Shown here: piece by piece, positions 21,186 through 31,254 of the stretch
Numbering within the stretch: position 1 is the first letter of the stretch
Layout: each line of letters opens with the position of its first letter
NCBI RefSeq assembly: GCF_002127545.1
Contig: NZ_MUBK01000003.1
Location: 62,001 to 126,000, forward strand
Origin: Xenorhabdus beddingii
Lineage (GTDB): Bacteria; Pseudomonadota; Gammaproteobacteria; Enterobacterales; Enterobacteriaceae
DNA length: 64,000 nt
Reading direction: 5' to 3'
Program-made: the position numbers and the translations under genes
The notes under the pieces: generated by a model
Seen by the model: only the letters and a program-made list of their open reading frames with translations
Told to the model about the DNA's origin: nothing
Database searches by the model: none

Positions 21186-21222
21186 AAAAAAGTACAGTGT
21201 TATTACACACCGTACTTTTTTT
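21186..21222. terminator. Bidirectional terminator between yajR and yajQ
   Basis: AAAAAAGTAC-A-GTG pairs with CAC-C-GTACTTTTTT (one mismatch) around an eight-base loop; T runs exist on both strands, fitting the two convergent genes. Confidence 0.85.
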
Positions 21223-21295
21223 ATTTATTCAGTAAACCCTTAAGCTGATATCCCGTCACAGAAATAATGCATTATTATCTTATGCAAAACGGCAA

Positions 21296-21787
21296 TTAGT
21301 CGCGGAAATTCGTAAACTGGAAAGGCTGCCCTAACTCTGCGCCACGCACCAATGCCATTACGCTTTGTAGATCGTCACGGGCTTTGCCCGTTACCCGCAC
21401 TTGTTCACCCTGGATCTGGGCTTGTACTTTCAGCTTACTGTCTTTAATCAGTTTCACAATTTTCTTCGCCAGCGGCGTATCAATACCTTGCAGCATCGTT
21501 GCTTCTACACTGTACGTTTTACCACTGTGAACCCTATTTTCAGGAACATTGAGTACGGAACCATCAATTCCGCGTTTTGCAAACTTTTCACGCAGAATAT
21601 CGACTAATTGGTTTACCTGAAAATCAGATTCGCTCGCAATTTTAACGGATTCGTTCTTTTCGTTTAATTCAAAACTCGCGTTGACGTTGCGGAAATCCCA
21701 GCGATTGGTTAACTCCCTCTGTGCGTTTTCTACCGCGTTACGCACTTCCTGCATATCAACTTCTGAAACAATATCAAATGATGGCAT
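21296..21787 (-). CDS. yajQ: YajQ family nucleotide-binding protein
   Basis: 163 residues beginning [20 protein letters not shown], the invariant family N-terminus, with [14 protein letters not shown] and [16 protein letters not shown]. Two RRM-like subdomains. YajQ proteins bind nucleotides, including cyclic di-GMP in Xanthomonas; the role in Enterobacterales is unclear. Single gene between convergent yajR and divergent panE. Confidence 0.95.
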   Translation of the reverse strand: MPSFDIVSEVDMQEVRNAVENAQRELTNRWDFRNVNASFELNEKNESVKIASESDFQVNQLVDILREKFAKRGIDGSVLNVPENRVHSGKTYSVEATMLQGIDTPLAKKIVKLIKDSKLKVQAQIQGEQVRVTGKARDDLQSVMALVRGAELGQPFQFTNFRD

Positions 21788-21962
21788 TACCCGTCACCTC
21801 CGACTAATCAACAAATCGGCATGATAACCGCTTTCCATTATTGGCAAAAGATCTATACTCGGGGAGTTTAGCGATCTTTTGGAATTTGTCCTGTTTCGAG
21901 GTCAGCTAGCGTTAAATCTAAAACCGAGGTTCCCCCATGACTGCGTCCCTCAAGGAAGAAAC

Positions 21963-22877
21963 ATGAAAATAACCGTGCTTGGCTGTGGCGCTATAGGCAA
22001 ACTGTGGCTTGCCGCCCTATCCCAACAGAATCACAGTATTCAGGGGTGGCTAAGGGTTCCACAACCTCTTTTTTCTGTCCGGATTGAAAACTTCAAGGGT
22101 AAAACATTTAATCAGCAATTTCCGGCTAATGATGAAAAACACCTCGCTGAAAGTGAGTTACTTCTCGTTTGTTTAAAAGCATGGCAGGTTTCTGATGCCA
22201 TTAATCACCTTGCAGAGAAACTTTCTCCTCATTGTCCCATCTTGTTATTACACAATGGCATGGGTACGCAGGAAGAATTCTTATCTTTCCCTAATCCCCT
22301 TTTACTGGGTGTTACCACTCATGGCGCCTATCGGGAAAATGGCATTGTTTATCATAAATCGCAAGGTATAACGCACATTGGCCCCCTGACCGTTAAATCC
22401 AGCAAATTCAGTATATTAGCTGATATTTTACACCATGCACTTCCCGATGTGGCGTGGCATAATGAAATACACTCCATCAGTTGGATGAAACTGGCCGTCA
22501 ATTGTGTCATTAATCCACTCACCGTCATGTATGATTGCAAAAATGGTGAATTACAACACCATCTGGCACACATTCGGTTATTATGCGCTGAAATTCACCA
22601 AGTCATGGAACTGGATGGTGTCCATACAACCAGACAGACACTGATGGATTACGTCATGGATGTGATTGAGCAAACTGCCGAAAATTACTCATCCATGCTG
22701 CAAGATATACGTACACAACGACATACAGAAATAGACTACATCACCGGCTTCCTGCTGCGCCGCGCCCGTATATACGGCCTGTCAGTCACAGAAAATACGG
22801 CTGTTTATCATTATATTAAGCACAAGGAGGGAGAATATGAGCGCCTCAGCCCTTATTTGCCTGACTCATGGCAGTGA
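21963..22877 (+). CDS. panE: 2-dehydropantoate 2-reductase
   Basis: 304 residues. N-terminal Rossmann fold with the NADPH loop GCGAIG at residues 7-12 and the HNGMGTQEE catalytic segment. The C-terminal helical domain carries SWMKLAVNCVINPLT (active-site Lys and Asn) and DYITGFLLRRARIYG. It reduces ketopantoate to pantoate in coenzyme A synthesis. The start MKITVLGCG has an AAGGAAGAA ribosome site; 28 upstream codons are leader. Its 3' end overlaps the first codons of a yajL remnant. Confidence 0.96.
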   Translation: MKITVLGCGAIGKLWLAALSQQNHSIQGWLRVPQPLFSVRIENFKGKTFNQQFPANDEKHLAESELLLVCLKAWQVSDAINHLAEKLSPHCPILLLHNGMGTQEEFLSFPNPLLLGVTTHGAYRENGIVYHKSQGITHIGPLTVKSSKFSILADILHHALPDVAWHNEIHSISWMKLAVNCVINPLTVMYDCKNGELQHHLAHIRLLCAEIHQVMELDGVHTTRQTLMDYVMDVIEQTAENYSSMLQDIRTQRHTEIDYITGFLLRRARIYGLSVTENTAVYHYIKHKEGEYERLSPYLPDSWQ

Positions 22878-22923
22878 AGAAATCATTTTCCTGCACGGGC
22901 TGCTTACAGGACATGTTCTATAA
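22837..22923 (+). pseudogene. yajL: 5' remnant of yajL (deglycase/chaperone DJ-1 family)
   Basis: A 28-codon frame starting MSASALICLTHGSEE, nearly identical to the E. coli YajL N-terminus MSASALVCLAPGSEE. A very good AAGGAGGG ribosome site precedes it and it overlaps the end of panE. After GSEEI the similarity stops and the frame ends in a hairpin and TAA. The remaining about 180 codons, including the nucleophile Cys106, are gone. Gene order panE-yajL-thiI in E. coli supports the identification. The start signals are intact, so a short useless peptide may still be made. Confidence 0.85.
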
Positions 22924-22934
22924 TAAGCAGCCCG
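22896..22934. terminator. Hairpin between panE/yajL remnant and thiI
   Basis: CGGGCTGCTTA / TAAGCAGCCCG, 11 perfect pairs with a 17-base loop, located where convergent panE and thiI meet. No clean T tract, so termination is plausible but unproved. Confidence 0.5.
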
Positions 22935-22951
22935 ACAGTCTTGATTTCAAA

Positions 22952-24400
22952 TTAAGGCCGATACACTTTCACGTTTTCGAAACCTTGTTCACGCAGGTAA
23001 AGTGCCTGTAAACGGCTCATCACACCACGCTCACAATAAAGCAAATAGGTTTTTTCCTTCGGCAAATCACCAAATTGGGTACTCAGCTTGTAAAAAGGCA
23101 ATCGCTGAATCTCAATATTGTCCATGCTTAATGGGCGATCATCCTGCTCATCCGGGGAACGGATATCCAGCAACACGTCATTGGCGGAAAACTCTGTCAC
23201 CATTTCCACTTCCACCACTTGCTCACTGCTTTGTTCTGCAATCTGACGGATATCCAGATTCTGAGCCTCACTGACAACCCGCTCTAAGATCTCAAAGTCA
23301 AAATTGTTTTCTTCTGCTTCAATTTTGGCCTTAACCGCTTTCACGGTTGGGCTTTTTGAAATCACGCCACAAAATTCTGGCATGGTACGAGCGAAATCTT
23401 CGGTGCCAATTTCACGCGCCAATTTAATGATGTGCTCTTTATCATGAGAAATCAGAGGGCGAAGGATCAACGTATCTGAGGCATTGTCAATCAACCGCAA
23501 ATTGGTCAAGGTTTGGCTGGAAACCTGCCCCAACGCTTCCCCCGTGACTATCGCTTGCACACCGTAACGCTCAGCAACTTTTGACGCCGCCCTGACCATC
23601 ATTCTTTTCAGCACAACGCCCATTTGGCCGTCTTCAACCTTTTCCAGAATTTCTGCAACCACAGGTTCAAAATCGACAGCGACAAAACGCACCTTATGGG
23701 AACTGCCAAACCGGTTCCATAAATAATGAGCAACCTGTTTCACCCCAATTTCATGGGCAGAACCCCCAAGATTAAAGAAGCAGTAATGCACACGGCAACC
23801 ACGACGCATCAACATATAACTGGAAACGCCGGAATCAAATCCACCAGAAATGAGCGACAGCACATCTTCCTGGGTACCAATGGGGAAGCCGCCGATCCCT
23901 TCATGCCGCGCTTTAACCAGAATTAATGTGTCCTGATCAACTTCCAAATTGACGGTTACATCTGGATGGGTCAACTTAACTTTAGCGGATTCAACATGCT
24001 GGTTCAGCCCACCACCCACATAGCGTTCTACTTCATTGGACGTAAAACTGTGTTTGCCACGGCGTTTGACTCGAACACAGAACGTTTTGCCGGGCAATAA
24101 GTGGCCGTATGTTTCGTAGGTTTGTTCAAAGATATGATGTAAGTCACGAAAATCGCGTTCTTCGACTTGCAGGATATGGTGGATACCCGGAATGCGGGTT
24201 AGTGCATCACAAATTTCTGCGCCGAGATCATCATTTTTCACCCGAACTTCGATATTATCCCAGTGACGAACAACAGCAATCCCTTCTCCGAAGGTTTTCA
24301 GCACATTACGGATATTGCTGGCAAGAATTTTAATGAAGCGTAAGCGGACAGTCTGGCTCTTGATCGTAATTTCAGGGAATAATTTAATGATAAACTTCAT
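22952..24400 (-). CDS. thiI: tRNA 4-thiouridine synthase / thiamine thiazole sulfur transfer protein ThiI
   Basis: 482 residues, the E. coli length. Domains in order: ferredoxin-like N-terminus, THUMP (to about 165), PP-loop adenylation domain with [10 protein letters not shown] near 180, and a C-terminal rhodanese domain carrying Cys456 in LLYCERG, the persulfide carrier. It makes s4U8 in tRNA and supplies sulfur for the thiamine thiazole. Divergent from xseB, with a roughly 230-bp region between. Confidence 0.97.
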   Translation of the reverse strand: MKFIIKLFPEITIKSQTVRLRFIKILASNIRNVLKTFGEGIAVVRHWDNIEVRVKNDDLGAEICDALTRIPGIHHILQVEERDFRDLHHIFEQTYETYGHLLPGKTFCVRVKRRGKHSFTSNEVERYVGGGLNQHVESAKVKLTHPDVTVNLEVDQDTLILVKARHEGIGGFPIGTQEDVLSLISGGFDSGVSSYMLMRRGCRVHYCFFNLGGSAHEIGVKQVAHYLWNRFGSSHKVRFVAVDFEPVVAEILEKVEDGQMGVVLKRMMVRAASKVAERYGVQAIVTGEALGQVSSQTLTNLRLIDNASDTLILRPLISHDKEHIIKLAREIGTEDFARTMPEFCGVISKSPTVKAVKAKIEAEENNFDFEILERVVSEAQNLDIRQIAEQSSEQVVEVEMVTEFSANDVLLDIRSPDEQDDRPLSMDNIEIQRLPFYKLSTQFGDLPKEKTYLLYCERGVMSRLQALYLREQGFENVKVYRP

Positions 24401-24628
24401 AGTAAGATATAGTAGTCATTCAATGTTGAACTATCACAAACAATACCAATGATGGTTCTTAAGTGTTCAGTTGGATAGGGTGCAGAGTATAACATCATCT
24501 CGCTATATCGACTGTAAAAAAACAGCGGTAACGCATGATTTATTTTTCGTGGTGTAGTAGGGTATTCTGCAATTCCGTAACGAACTTGCTTTGCTGTAAT
24601 TCGTTAAATAACCATACGTTAAGTCATT

Positions 24629-24886
24629 ATGTCTAAAGCAAATCAAACATCAAAAACCGAACAGACGCCAGTATTTGAGACCTCTCTGAAAGAGCTGGAA
24701 GAAATTGTTATTCGGCTGGAATCCGGGGATCTCCCATTAGAAGATGCGTTGAATGAATTTGAACGCGGAATTCAACTTGCAAGACAGGGGCAGAAAACTC
24801 TCCAGCAGGCGGAGCAACGAGTGCAAATTTTATTGAGTCATGACGCACAATCGCCACTTGATGAATTTTCGTCCGATACTGAGTGA
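24629..24886 (+). CDS. xseB: Exodeoxyribonuclease VII small subunit
   Basis: 85 residues, with the XseB core [20 protein letters not shown] and [16 protein letters not shown]. It wraps around the XseA catalytic subunit to form exonuclease VII, which degrades single-stranded DNA. First gene of xseB-ispA(-dxs); ispA begins four bases after its stop, so they are coupled. Confidence 0.96.
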   Translation: MSKANQTSKTEQTPVFETSLKELEEIVIRLESGDLPLEDALNEFERGIQLARQGQKTLQQAEQRVQILLSHDAQSPLDEFSSDTE

Positions 24887-24890
24887 ATTT

Positions 24891-25823
24891 ATGTCTGAAC
24901 AATATAAAACTCGTATTGAAGAGCACGCTTTTACAGAAAAATTGCACGCTTGTCAGCAACATGTCAATGACAGGCTGATGGCAGCATTTTCTTCATTACC
25001 CTTTTTAAACAGCCCATTAGGTGCAGCAATGCAGCACGGGGCGGTACTGGGAGGGAAACGGCTGCGCCCATTTTTAATTTACAGTGTGGGCGAAATGTTT
25101 GGCCTGCCGAAAAAGAGTCTTGATGCCGCAGCCATCGCATTAGAGTGCATCCATGCGTATTCATTGATCCATGATGATTTACCCGCCATGGATAACGACG
25201 ACTTACGCCGTGGTCAACCCACCTGCCACATCAAATTTGGTGAGGATCATGCTATTCTGGCGGGTGATGCCTTACAGTCATTGGCTTTTGAAATCCTGGC
25301 GACGCAAGACATGCCGGATGTCGCTTTATCCGACCGTCTTGCCATGATCGCTGAACTGGCCGGTGCCAGCGGTTTTGCCGGGATGTGTGGTGGGCAATCA
25401 CTCGATTTGGAAGCAGAAGGTAAACAGATAGACCTTGCCTCGCTGGAGCAAATCCACCGACATAAAACGGGCGCATTAATACGTGCCGCCGCGCGAATGG
25501 GGGCTTATGGTGCGGGGCGACGTGGCCGTGAAGTGCTGCCTTTACTGGATCAATATACCCAAGCCATTGGTCTCGCATTTCAGGTACATGATGATATTTT
25601 GGATGTCATTGGCAATACTGAAATCATCGGCAAGCGTCAGGGCAACGATCAACAGCTCGGTAAAAGTACCTACCCTGCCCTATTGGGTCTGGAACAAGCC
25701 CAGAAAAAAGCCCGGGATCTGCATGAAGAAGCGATAGCCGCACTCACTGCACTGGAAAAACTGTCGTATAACACCACAACCTTAAAAGAACTGGCTGGTT
25801 TTATCATTGAGAGAAACAGCTAA
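24891..25823 (+). CDS. ispA: Farnesyl diphosphate synthase
   Basis: 310 residues. First Asp-rich motif DDLPAMDNDDLRRG and second DDILD (in FQVHDDILDVIGN), the two Mg-diphosphate sites of trans-prenyltransferases, plus GGKRLRPFL and HRHKTGALIRAA. It makes farnesyl diphosphate from DMAPP/GPP and IPP. The start MSEQYKTRIEE directly follows the xseB stop. The N-terminus is about ten residues longer than in E. coli. Confidence 0.97.
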   Translation: MSEQYKTRIEEHAFTEKLHACQQHVNDRLMAAFSSLPFLNSPLGAAMQHGAVLGGKRLRPFLIYSVGEMFGLPKKSLDAAAIALECIHAYSLIHDDLPAMDNDDLRRGQPTCHIKFGEDHAILAGDALQSLAFEILATQDMPDVALSDRLAMIAELAGASGFAGMCGGQSLDLEAEGKQIDLASLEQIHRHKTGALIRAAARMGAYGAGRRGREVLPLLDQYTQAIGLAFQVHDDILDVIGNTEIIGKRQGNDQQLGKSTYPALLGLEQAQKKARDLHEEAIAALTALEKLSYNTTTLKELAGFIIERNS

Positions 25824-25829
25824 AAAATA

Positions 25830-25858
25830 GACCCTATTACTCATCAATTAATAGGGTC
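25830..25858 (+). terminator. Hairpin after ispA
   Basis: GACCCTATTA / TAATAGGGTC, ten perfect pairs with a nine-base loop. Only ATTAG follows, so it may be a processing or attenuation hairpin in the 160-bp ispA-dxs gap rather than a full terminator. Confidence 0.5.
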
Positions 25859-25987
25859 ATTAGTGATGTAACAACCCAATAACCAATAAAAACGTCTTAT
25901 GGGGTGAACCCGGAAATGACACACGGATAATAACAGGGTTCTTAATCTTCAACTTCTAACGGGTATAGCATTTTATACAGGCATAGC

Positions 25988-27853
25988 ATGAGCATTGATA
26001 TAGCGAAATATCCAACATTGGCATTGGCAGAAACTCCAGAAGAGCTTCGCCTGCTACCCAAAGACACTTTGCCAAAGTTATGCGATGAACTGCGTCAATT
26101 TTTGCTGAACAGTGTCAGCCGCTCCAGTGGTCACTTTGCTTCCGGCCTTGGCGCTATCGAATTAACCGTCGCACTCCACTATGTTTATAAAACCCCCTTT
26201 GACAATTTAGTCTGGGATGTAGGTCATCAGGCCTACCCACATAAAATTTTAACCGGACGTCGTGATCGCATTGATACTATTCGCCAGAAAAATGGGCTGC
26301 ACCCCTTCCCATGGCGAAATGAAAGTGTGTATGACACCTTATGTGTAGGTCACTCATCCACCTCAATCAGCGCCGGATTGGGTATGGCAATCGCGGCGAG
26401 ACACGAAAGCAAAGGCCGCAAAACCGTCTGCGTCATTGGCGATGGCGCCATCACGGCGGGCATGGCTTTTGAAGCCATGAACCATGCCGGGGATATTGAC
26501 CCCGATATGCTGGTTATTCTCAATGACAATGAAATGTCTATCTCTGAAAACGTCGGGGCTTTGAATAACCATCTGGCACAACTGCTGTCGGGCAAATTGT
26601 ATACAACCCTACGGGAAAGCGGCAAAAAAGTCTTTTCCAACCTGCCCCCGATCAAAGAGTTGCTGAAAAAGACCGAAGAACATCTTAAAGGCATGGTCGT
26701 TCCCGGAACCCTGTTTGAAGAACTAGGGTTTAACTACATCGGGCCGGTCGATGGTCATGACGTACTGGCGCTGACCCAAACCTTAAAAAATATGCGGGAG
26801 CTGAAAGGGCCACAATTCCTGCATGTTATGACTAAAAAAGGTCGTGGTTATGCACCGGCGGAAAAAGATCCGATTAGCTGGCATGCCGTCCCCAAATTCG
26901 ATCCCGCTACCGGTTCTCTGCCGAAAAACGCAGATACTCGCCCGACATTTTCCAAAATCTTCGGTGACTGGCTATGTGAAGCTGCTTCACATGACAAAAA
27001 ACTGATGGCGATCACCCCAGCTATGCGGGAAGGCTCCGGCATGGTCCGTTTCTCCCGTGAGTATCCTGAACAATATTTTGATGCCGCGATTGCTGAACAG
27101 CATTCCGTCACGTTTGCAGCCGGTTTGGCTATCGGGGGTTACAAACCCATCGTCGCCATTTATTCCACGTTCCTGCAACGCGCTTATGATCAGGTGATCC
27201 ACGACATAGCCATCCAAAACCTGCCGGTTTTGTTTGCCATCGACCGTGGCGGTATTGTCGGCGCAGATGGGCAAACCCATCAAGGCGCATTCGATCTTTC
27301 CTTCCTGCGTTGTATCCCAAATATGGTGATTATGGCCCCCAGCGATGAAAACGAATGCCGCCAGATGCTGCATACCGGGCATCATTACCAAGAAGGGCCT
27401 GCCGCTGTCCGTTATCCTCGCGGTGCAGGAACCGGTGCCGAACTCCAGCCACTGGAAACACTGCCCATCGGTAAAGGTGTACTCCGCCGTCAGGGAGAGC
27501 GGATCGCGATCCTCAACTTTGGCACATTATTTCCCTATGCACTGCAAGCGGCTGAAAACCTGAATGCAACGGTTGTCGATATGCGCTTTGTCAAACCACT
27601 GGATAAGGAACTGATACTGGACATGGCAGCTAACCATGATTTACTGGTGACTTTGGAAGAAAACGCCATCATGGGTGGCGCAGGCAGTGGCGTTAACGAA
27701 TTGCTGATGCAGGAAAAGCGCACAATTCCTGTATTAAACCTTGGCTTACCGGATTATTTTATCCCCCAGGGAACACAGCAAGAGCTGCACGCTGATTTAG
27801 GCCTTGATGTGGCAGGTATTCAAAACAGTATTGAGAAATATTTGGCTAAATAA
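25988..27853 (+). CDS. dxs: 1-deoxy-D-xylulose-5-phosphate synthase
   Basis: 621 residues (E. coli 620). Transketolase-like enzyme with the ThDP/Mg motif [15 protein letters not shown] through NDN, the catalytic-region [18 protein letters not shown] (conserved Glu) and [18 protein letters not shown]. It condenses pyruvate and glyceraldehyde-3-phosphate, the first step of the MEP isoprenoid pathway and the source of thiamine and pyridoxal precursors. This is the last backbone gene; in E. coli yajO and pgpA would follow, here an accessory island does. Confidence 0.98.
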   Translation: MSIDIAKYPTLALAETPEELRLLPKDTLPKLCDELRQFLLNSVSRSSGHFASGLGAIELTVALHYVYKTPFDNLVWDVGHQAYPHKILTGRRDRIDTIRQKNGLHPFPWRNESVYDTLCVGHSSTSISAGLGMAIAARHESKGRKTVCVIGDGAITAGMAFEAMNHAGDIDPDMLVILNDNEMSISENVGALNNHLAQLLSGKLYTTLRESGKKVFSNLPPIKELLKKTEEHLKGMVVPGTLFEELGFNYIGPVDGHDVLALTQTLKNMRELKGPQFLHVMTKKGRGYAPAEKDPISWHAVPKFDPATGSLPKNADTRPTFSKIFGDWLCEAASHDKKLMAITPAMREGSGMVRFSREYPEQYFDAAIAEQHSVTFAAGLAIGGYKPIVAIYSTFLQRAYDQVIHDIAIQNLPVLFAIDRGGIVGADGQTHQGAFDLSFLRCIPNMVIMAPSDENECRQMLHTGHHYQEGPAAVRYPRGAGTGAELQPLETLPIGKGVLRRQGERIAILNFGTLFPYALQAAENLNATVVDMRFVKPLDKELILDMAANHDLLVTLEENAIMGGAGSGVNELLMQEKRTIPVLNLGLPDYFIPQGTQQELHADLGLDVAGIQNSIEKYLAK

Positions 27854-27881
27854 CCTGAATCCTACTTAAAAAACAACTAAG

Positions 27882-27941
27882 TGCCTGAGGTACGATCAAA
27901 GTTTTTAGCTAATAAAACAAAATCGTGGAGATCCTCAGGCA
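27882..27941. repeat. Imperfect 60-bp inverted repeat at the backbone-island junction
   Basis: Outer arms TGCCTGAGG / CCTCAGGCA with inner partial arms ACGAT / ATCGT, then a 14-codon open stretch beginning ATGATTATCTTAGAAGAACG. It lies 30 bp after dxs, exactly where conserved gene order ends. It may be the remnant of a mobile element end. The rest of the 248-bp gap to 28101 shows no gene. Confidence 0.4.
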
Positions 27942-28101
27942 TGATTATCTTAGAAGAACGTTATAGAACACTTAAAGCATCGTAGTATACTCGGCTTTTT
28001 ACTGGAGATTGTATCAGGATTAATGACCAATAGGTTCCAGCCAAGAAGTCGAGCTTAGATTTATTTGATTCTGAAATCACTATCCTTAAACAATGTTGAG
28101 G

Positions 28102-28818
28102 TTATTCTAGAGATAATTTTTTTAATTTATAAGATGTGTGAATGGCTGCTTCAGCTAGGCTTGAAGCCGTATCCACTATTTTCAAGGCATTATTTACCCT
28201 GTTTTTTATAAGAGGACTAATATCTGTACAAGCGAGGAGTAACACCTGCGCTCTTAGAGCCTCGATACAGGACAATATTGAATCCCAAGCCGTCACTACC
28301 TCTTTATTCTCAAACCCCTTTTCTTTAATTAATGTAATCAACTCTGTTGTACGGCTGCGCAACTCTGTAGATAAAATAGCTTCTTTCCCTGCCTTATAAA
28401 TACGCGACTGATAAAACCCTGCGTTAATTGTAGGTTCTGTGCCGATGACTGCTATTTTTGTGTCATCAGGCGTTATTTTTTTGAGGGCACAATCAGCTAT
28501 ATGTAGAATAGGTATACCAGCACTAGCATCTTCCATGTCAGCGTAATACCTGTGGGCTAGATTACACGGAACCGCGATCAGGCCTACCTCAGCTTTAACC
28601 AAATCTGCAATACCGTTTCTCAATGCCTGTATCATTCTAGTATCATCAATGGTTCTTCCCGGATAAAAGGGAGTTGGTAAAGAGATAATATGCATTTTGG
28701 GGAAATCCATATCGTACTTTGCACCATACAGAGACTGAGATGCGTCCACGAGCATATCGACAAAAGGCCCAGTTGACCTTGGTCCCATTCCAGCAAGCAC
28801 ACCGATTGAACAAGGCAT
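28102..28818 (-). CDS. Aspartate/glutamate racemase family protein
   Basis: 238 residues. N-terminal GVLAGMGPRSTGPFVDMLV and the two catalytic cysteines in their usual contexts: Cys85 in VPCNLAH (family MPCNTAH) and Cys197 in LLACTDIS (family LGCTE). Having both cysteines indicates a two-base racemase rather than a one-base hydrolase-like relative. The cofactor-free family interconverts L- and D-aspartate or glutamate in the cytosol. Last gene of the leftward set; its ATG overlaps the transporter stop (TAATG). By context it may supply a D-amino acid, or act on a hydroxylated Asp/Asn. Confidence 0.85.
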   Translation of the reverse strand: MPCSIGVLAGMGPRSTGPFVDMLVDASQSLYGAKYDMDFPKMHIISLPTPFYPGRTIDDTRMIQALRNGIADLVKAEVGLIAVPCNLAHRYYADMEDASAGIPILHIADCALKKITPDDTKIAVIGTEPTINAGFYQSRIYKAGKEAILSTELRSRTTELITLIKEKGFENKEVVTAWDSILSCIEALRAQVLLLACTDISPLIKNRVNNALKIVDTASSLAEAAIHTSYKLKKLSLE

Positions 28819-30044
28819 TACGATACCTCTCTATTTTGATAAATCCAGTTAACCAAACATAATATCAACAAAATAAAGGAGATTACTAAAAGTATAATAG
28901 AAATACTGAATAGACTATGAAGAGGATTTAGTGATGAAATACCTACGATGATCCCTGCCCCCACCATTGCAATCGCTCCAACGACAGCACCTGCATAGCC
29001 TGCTTTCTTACCATACAAATCCATACATCTGGCTGTGGAACTAGGAGTGACAATACCTTCTCCCAGCGCCACTACCATCATCGGTATGATAAAAGAAATA
29101 ATTGTCGATGGCATAAATTCACTGAAAAGGAACATAAGCAATGAGCCAAGTGCTATAAGTAAGACTCCAATAGTACAGATTACTTTCACTTCGAAATGTG
29201 AAGATAATTTAGTGACAATAAAGTTCCCTATCATAACACACGGAACAATAACCAGTGGTATCAAGCCAAATTGCTGTGGTGGCAGATAGAAATGTTCTTG
29301 AAGTACATAAGAAGCAGATAACAAAAACACTAGTTCAGCAGCATAACCAAACATATTGAAAAGAGCCATTCTCAGAAATTCACCGTGTAAAATTAGTTCA
29401 CGATAGTTTAAAAACATCCGATGAAAACTAAGAATATTATTCTCTTCACCTTTATTTTTATTAGTTTCAGGCAAAGTGTAATATACAAAAATAATAAAAG
29501 ACAATGCAATAATACATAATATAATAAAGTTCATCTTCCACCCTAAATATCCCTGAATAGCACCACCAAGCATAGGAGATATAGCTGGAGTAACAGACAT
29601 GAACATTACCAATATTCCCATTAATTTTAACAACTTTTTGCCATCAGAGAGGTCACGAGCAATAGCACGAGAAATAGGCCCTACACAACCAACTCCTAGC
29701 CCAGTTATAACTTTTCCGATTAAAAATATAACTCCAGACATTGCAAAAAGGCAGACAATATTACCCAGAAAAAATATTATCAATCCAATTAAAACAACGG
29801 GGCGACGACCATAATAGTCTGATAACGGGCCATATATTAGCTGAGAAAAACCGAAAGCAAGCAAAGTTAAAGTAACTGAAAATTGAAGGAAAGAATCAGA
29901 GGTCCCCAAAGGGACACTCATATGAGGTAAAGATGGAATAAATAATGTATTATTAAACTGACCCATTGCGACCAATAAGACAATAATAATACTAACGAAA
30001 ATGCTCTCGTTACTTTTATTTGGTAATTGCTGCACCACATTCAC
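28818..30044 (-). CDS. Bcr/CflA-type MFS efflux transporter
   Basis: 408 residues, twelve predicted membrane helices. The loop-2 motif A SQLIYGPLSDYYGRRPVVL is that of the DHA1 drug:proton antiporters (Bcr/CflA group). It probably exports the product of the surrounding biosynthetic genes and so gives self-protection. The 5' end overlaps the ATP-grasp gene by 29 bases and the 3' end overlaps the racemase start by one, so it is embedded in the operon. Base composition is visibly more AT-rich than the backbone. Confidence 0.87.
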   Translation of the reverse strand: MNVVQQLPNKSNESIFVSIIIVLLVAMGQFNNTLFIPSLPHMSVPLGTSDSFLQFSVTLTLLAFGFSQLIYGPLSDYYGRRPVVLIGLIIFFLGNIVCLFAMSGVIFLIGKVITGLGVGCVGPISRAIARDLSDGKKLLKLMGILVMFMSVTPAISPMLGGAIQGYLGWKMNFIILCIIALSFIIFVYYTLPETNKNKGEENNILSFHRMFLNYRELILHGEFLRMALFNMFGYAAELVFLLSASYVLQEHFYLPPQQFGLIPLVIVPCVMIGNFIVTKLSSHFEVKVICTIGVLLIALGSLLMFLFSEFMPSTIISFIIPMMVVALGEGIVTPSSTARCMDLYGKKAGYAGAVVGAIAMVGAGIIVGISSLNPLHSLFSISIILLVISFILLILCLVNWIYQNREVS

Positions 30045-31254
30045 CCTTATCAGTAATCAGCTTAATATTTTCTAAATCTTCAAACACATCTTCTGGCCTA
30101 CCAGTTAAAGTACCAATAGCGGACCAGTTACTCTCACCCAATCCTGGAACAATTGTTCCCATATTAACTGCCAAATGATGTGAGGATTTAGGATTAGGAA
30201 GCTCAAATTTGAGCAACCTTGCTGTTTCTTTCTGTCCGTATAAAATCCCAGTCATATATTGACAAGAGGTTTCAGTAAAAAACTCATTTTTAATAACTGG
30301 TTTTTGTAACACCGCAATGCTAATTACATGCTCAAATATTTTTACTGGATCGATATTATAGGAAAACGCAATCAGTTCCATAACATTGGTGCCGCCAGGT
30401 CTCCCCATATTAGCATCAATCAGCCTAACATCCTCACCATTTACTATGAATTCTATATGAAAAAAACCATAATCATAACCTGATCGATTAATGAGGTTTC
30501 TAATAACTCCCTTACATTTTTCATAGACATCATTACCCATTTCATTCTGATAGGGAAACTGATGTTTTACCTCAGTATTACCATATTTGAAACGCTTAGT
30601 AGCCCCAATAAATTCAATATTACTATTATAAATATATCCTTCAATACTTATCAACTCGCCATTGAAAAACTCCTGAATAACATATTTATTTGGCTCAAGG
30701 TAACTAGGTATTTTATTTAGTGCCGGTTCAATTCCGCGTTCTAGATTCTCAAAGCTATCGAAAGTGAAAGTACCTATAGCTCCTGCCGTTAAACTTGGTT
30801 TTGCAATAAATTTTTCTACTCCTGCAGAATTGAGAAATTCTTTAATCTTTACTTCTGGCGTTTCCCCCCACTCCAAAGAAAATGACTGAGGTACATACTC
30901 AGGAATTAGCTCATTAACATAGGATTTATCCTTCAAGCTGATAACGCTCTCTGATACGCCAGGAAGGCCCAGTTCCCTGTTAGCTGCCGCTATAATGGCC
31001 AAGCGACTATCCAATAAGGTTGTCAAACCTGCAATATTATCCTTCCCCAGACAATTTACTACCCGTTTAATGTCTTCAACCTCTGTCGTCTCACAAAAAA
31101 TTGCTCTTTCTTTCGCAAGCTGGATTAAGGCATCTCCTTCTTGTGACCAATAATTTGTAAGAAATATAGGCTCATAGCCCAAATTACTGATGGCTTGAGA
31201 AATATATGAAACACCTAGAAATGAAGCTTCTACTACAAGAATATACTTTTTCAT
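30016..31254 (-). CDS. ATP-grasp amino acid ligase
   Basis: 412 residues. N-terminal preATP-grasp segment MKKYILVVEASFLGVSYISQ, then the ATP-grasp fold from about 110: VEKFIAKPSLTAGAIGTFTF (nucleotide loop), YVIQEFFNGELISIEGYIYN, and the metal site FHIEFIVNGEDVRLIDANMG with GRPGG. Family members form amide bonds through acyl-phosphate intermediates (carnosine synthase, BacD-like dipeptide ligases). With no NRPS nearby this is the likely bond-forming enzyme of the cluster. Its ATG overlaps the hydroxylase stop in ATGA. The substrates cannot be read from sequence. Confidence 0.85.
   Translation of the reverse strand: MKKYILVVEASFLGVSYISQAISNLGYEPIFLTNYWSQEGDALIQLAKERAIFCETTEVEDIKRVVNCLGKDNIAGLTTLLDSRLAIIAAANRELGLPGVSESVISLKDKSYVNELIPEYVPQSFSLEWGETPEVKIKEFLNSAGVEKFIAKPSLTAGAIGTFTFDSFENLERGIEPALNKIPSYLEPNKYVIQEFFNGELISIEGYIYNSNIEFIGATKRFKYGNTEVKHQFPYQNEMGNDVYEKCKGVIRNLINRSGYDYGFFHIEFIVNGEDVRLIDANMGRPGGTNVMELIAFSYNIDPVKIFEHVISIAVLQKPVIKNEFFTETSCQYMTGILYGQKETARLLKFELPNPKSSHHLAVNMGTIVPGLGESNWSAIGTLTGRPEDVFEDLENIKLITDKGECGAAITK

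Noticed and set aside
27940-27985. Transposase fragment after dxs
   Set aside because: Only 14 codons are open and I cannot match them to a named insertion sequence; kept only as a possible scar.
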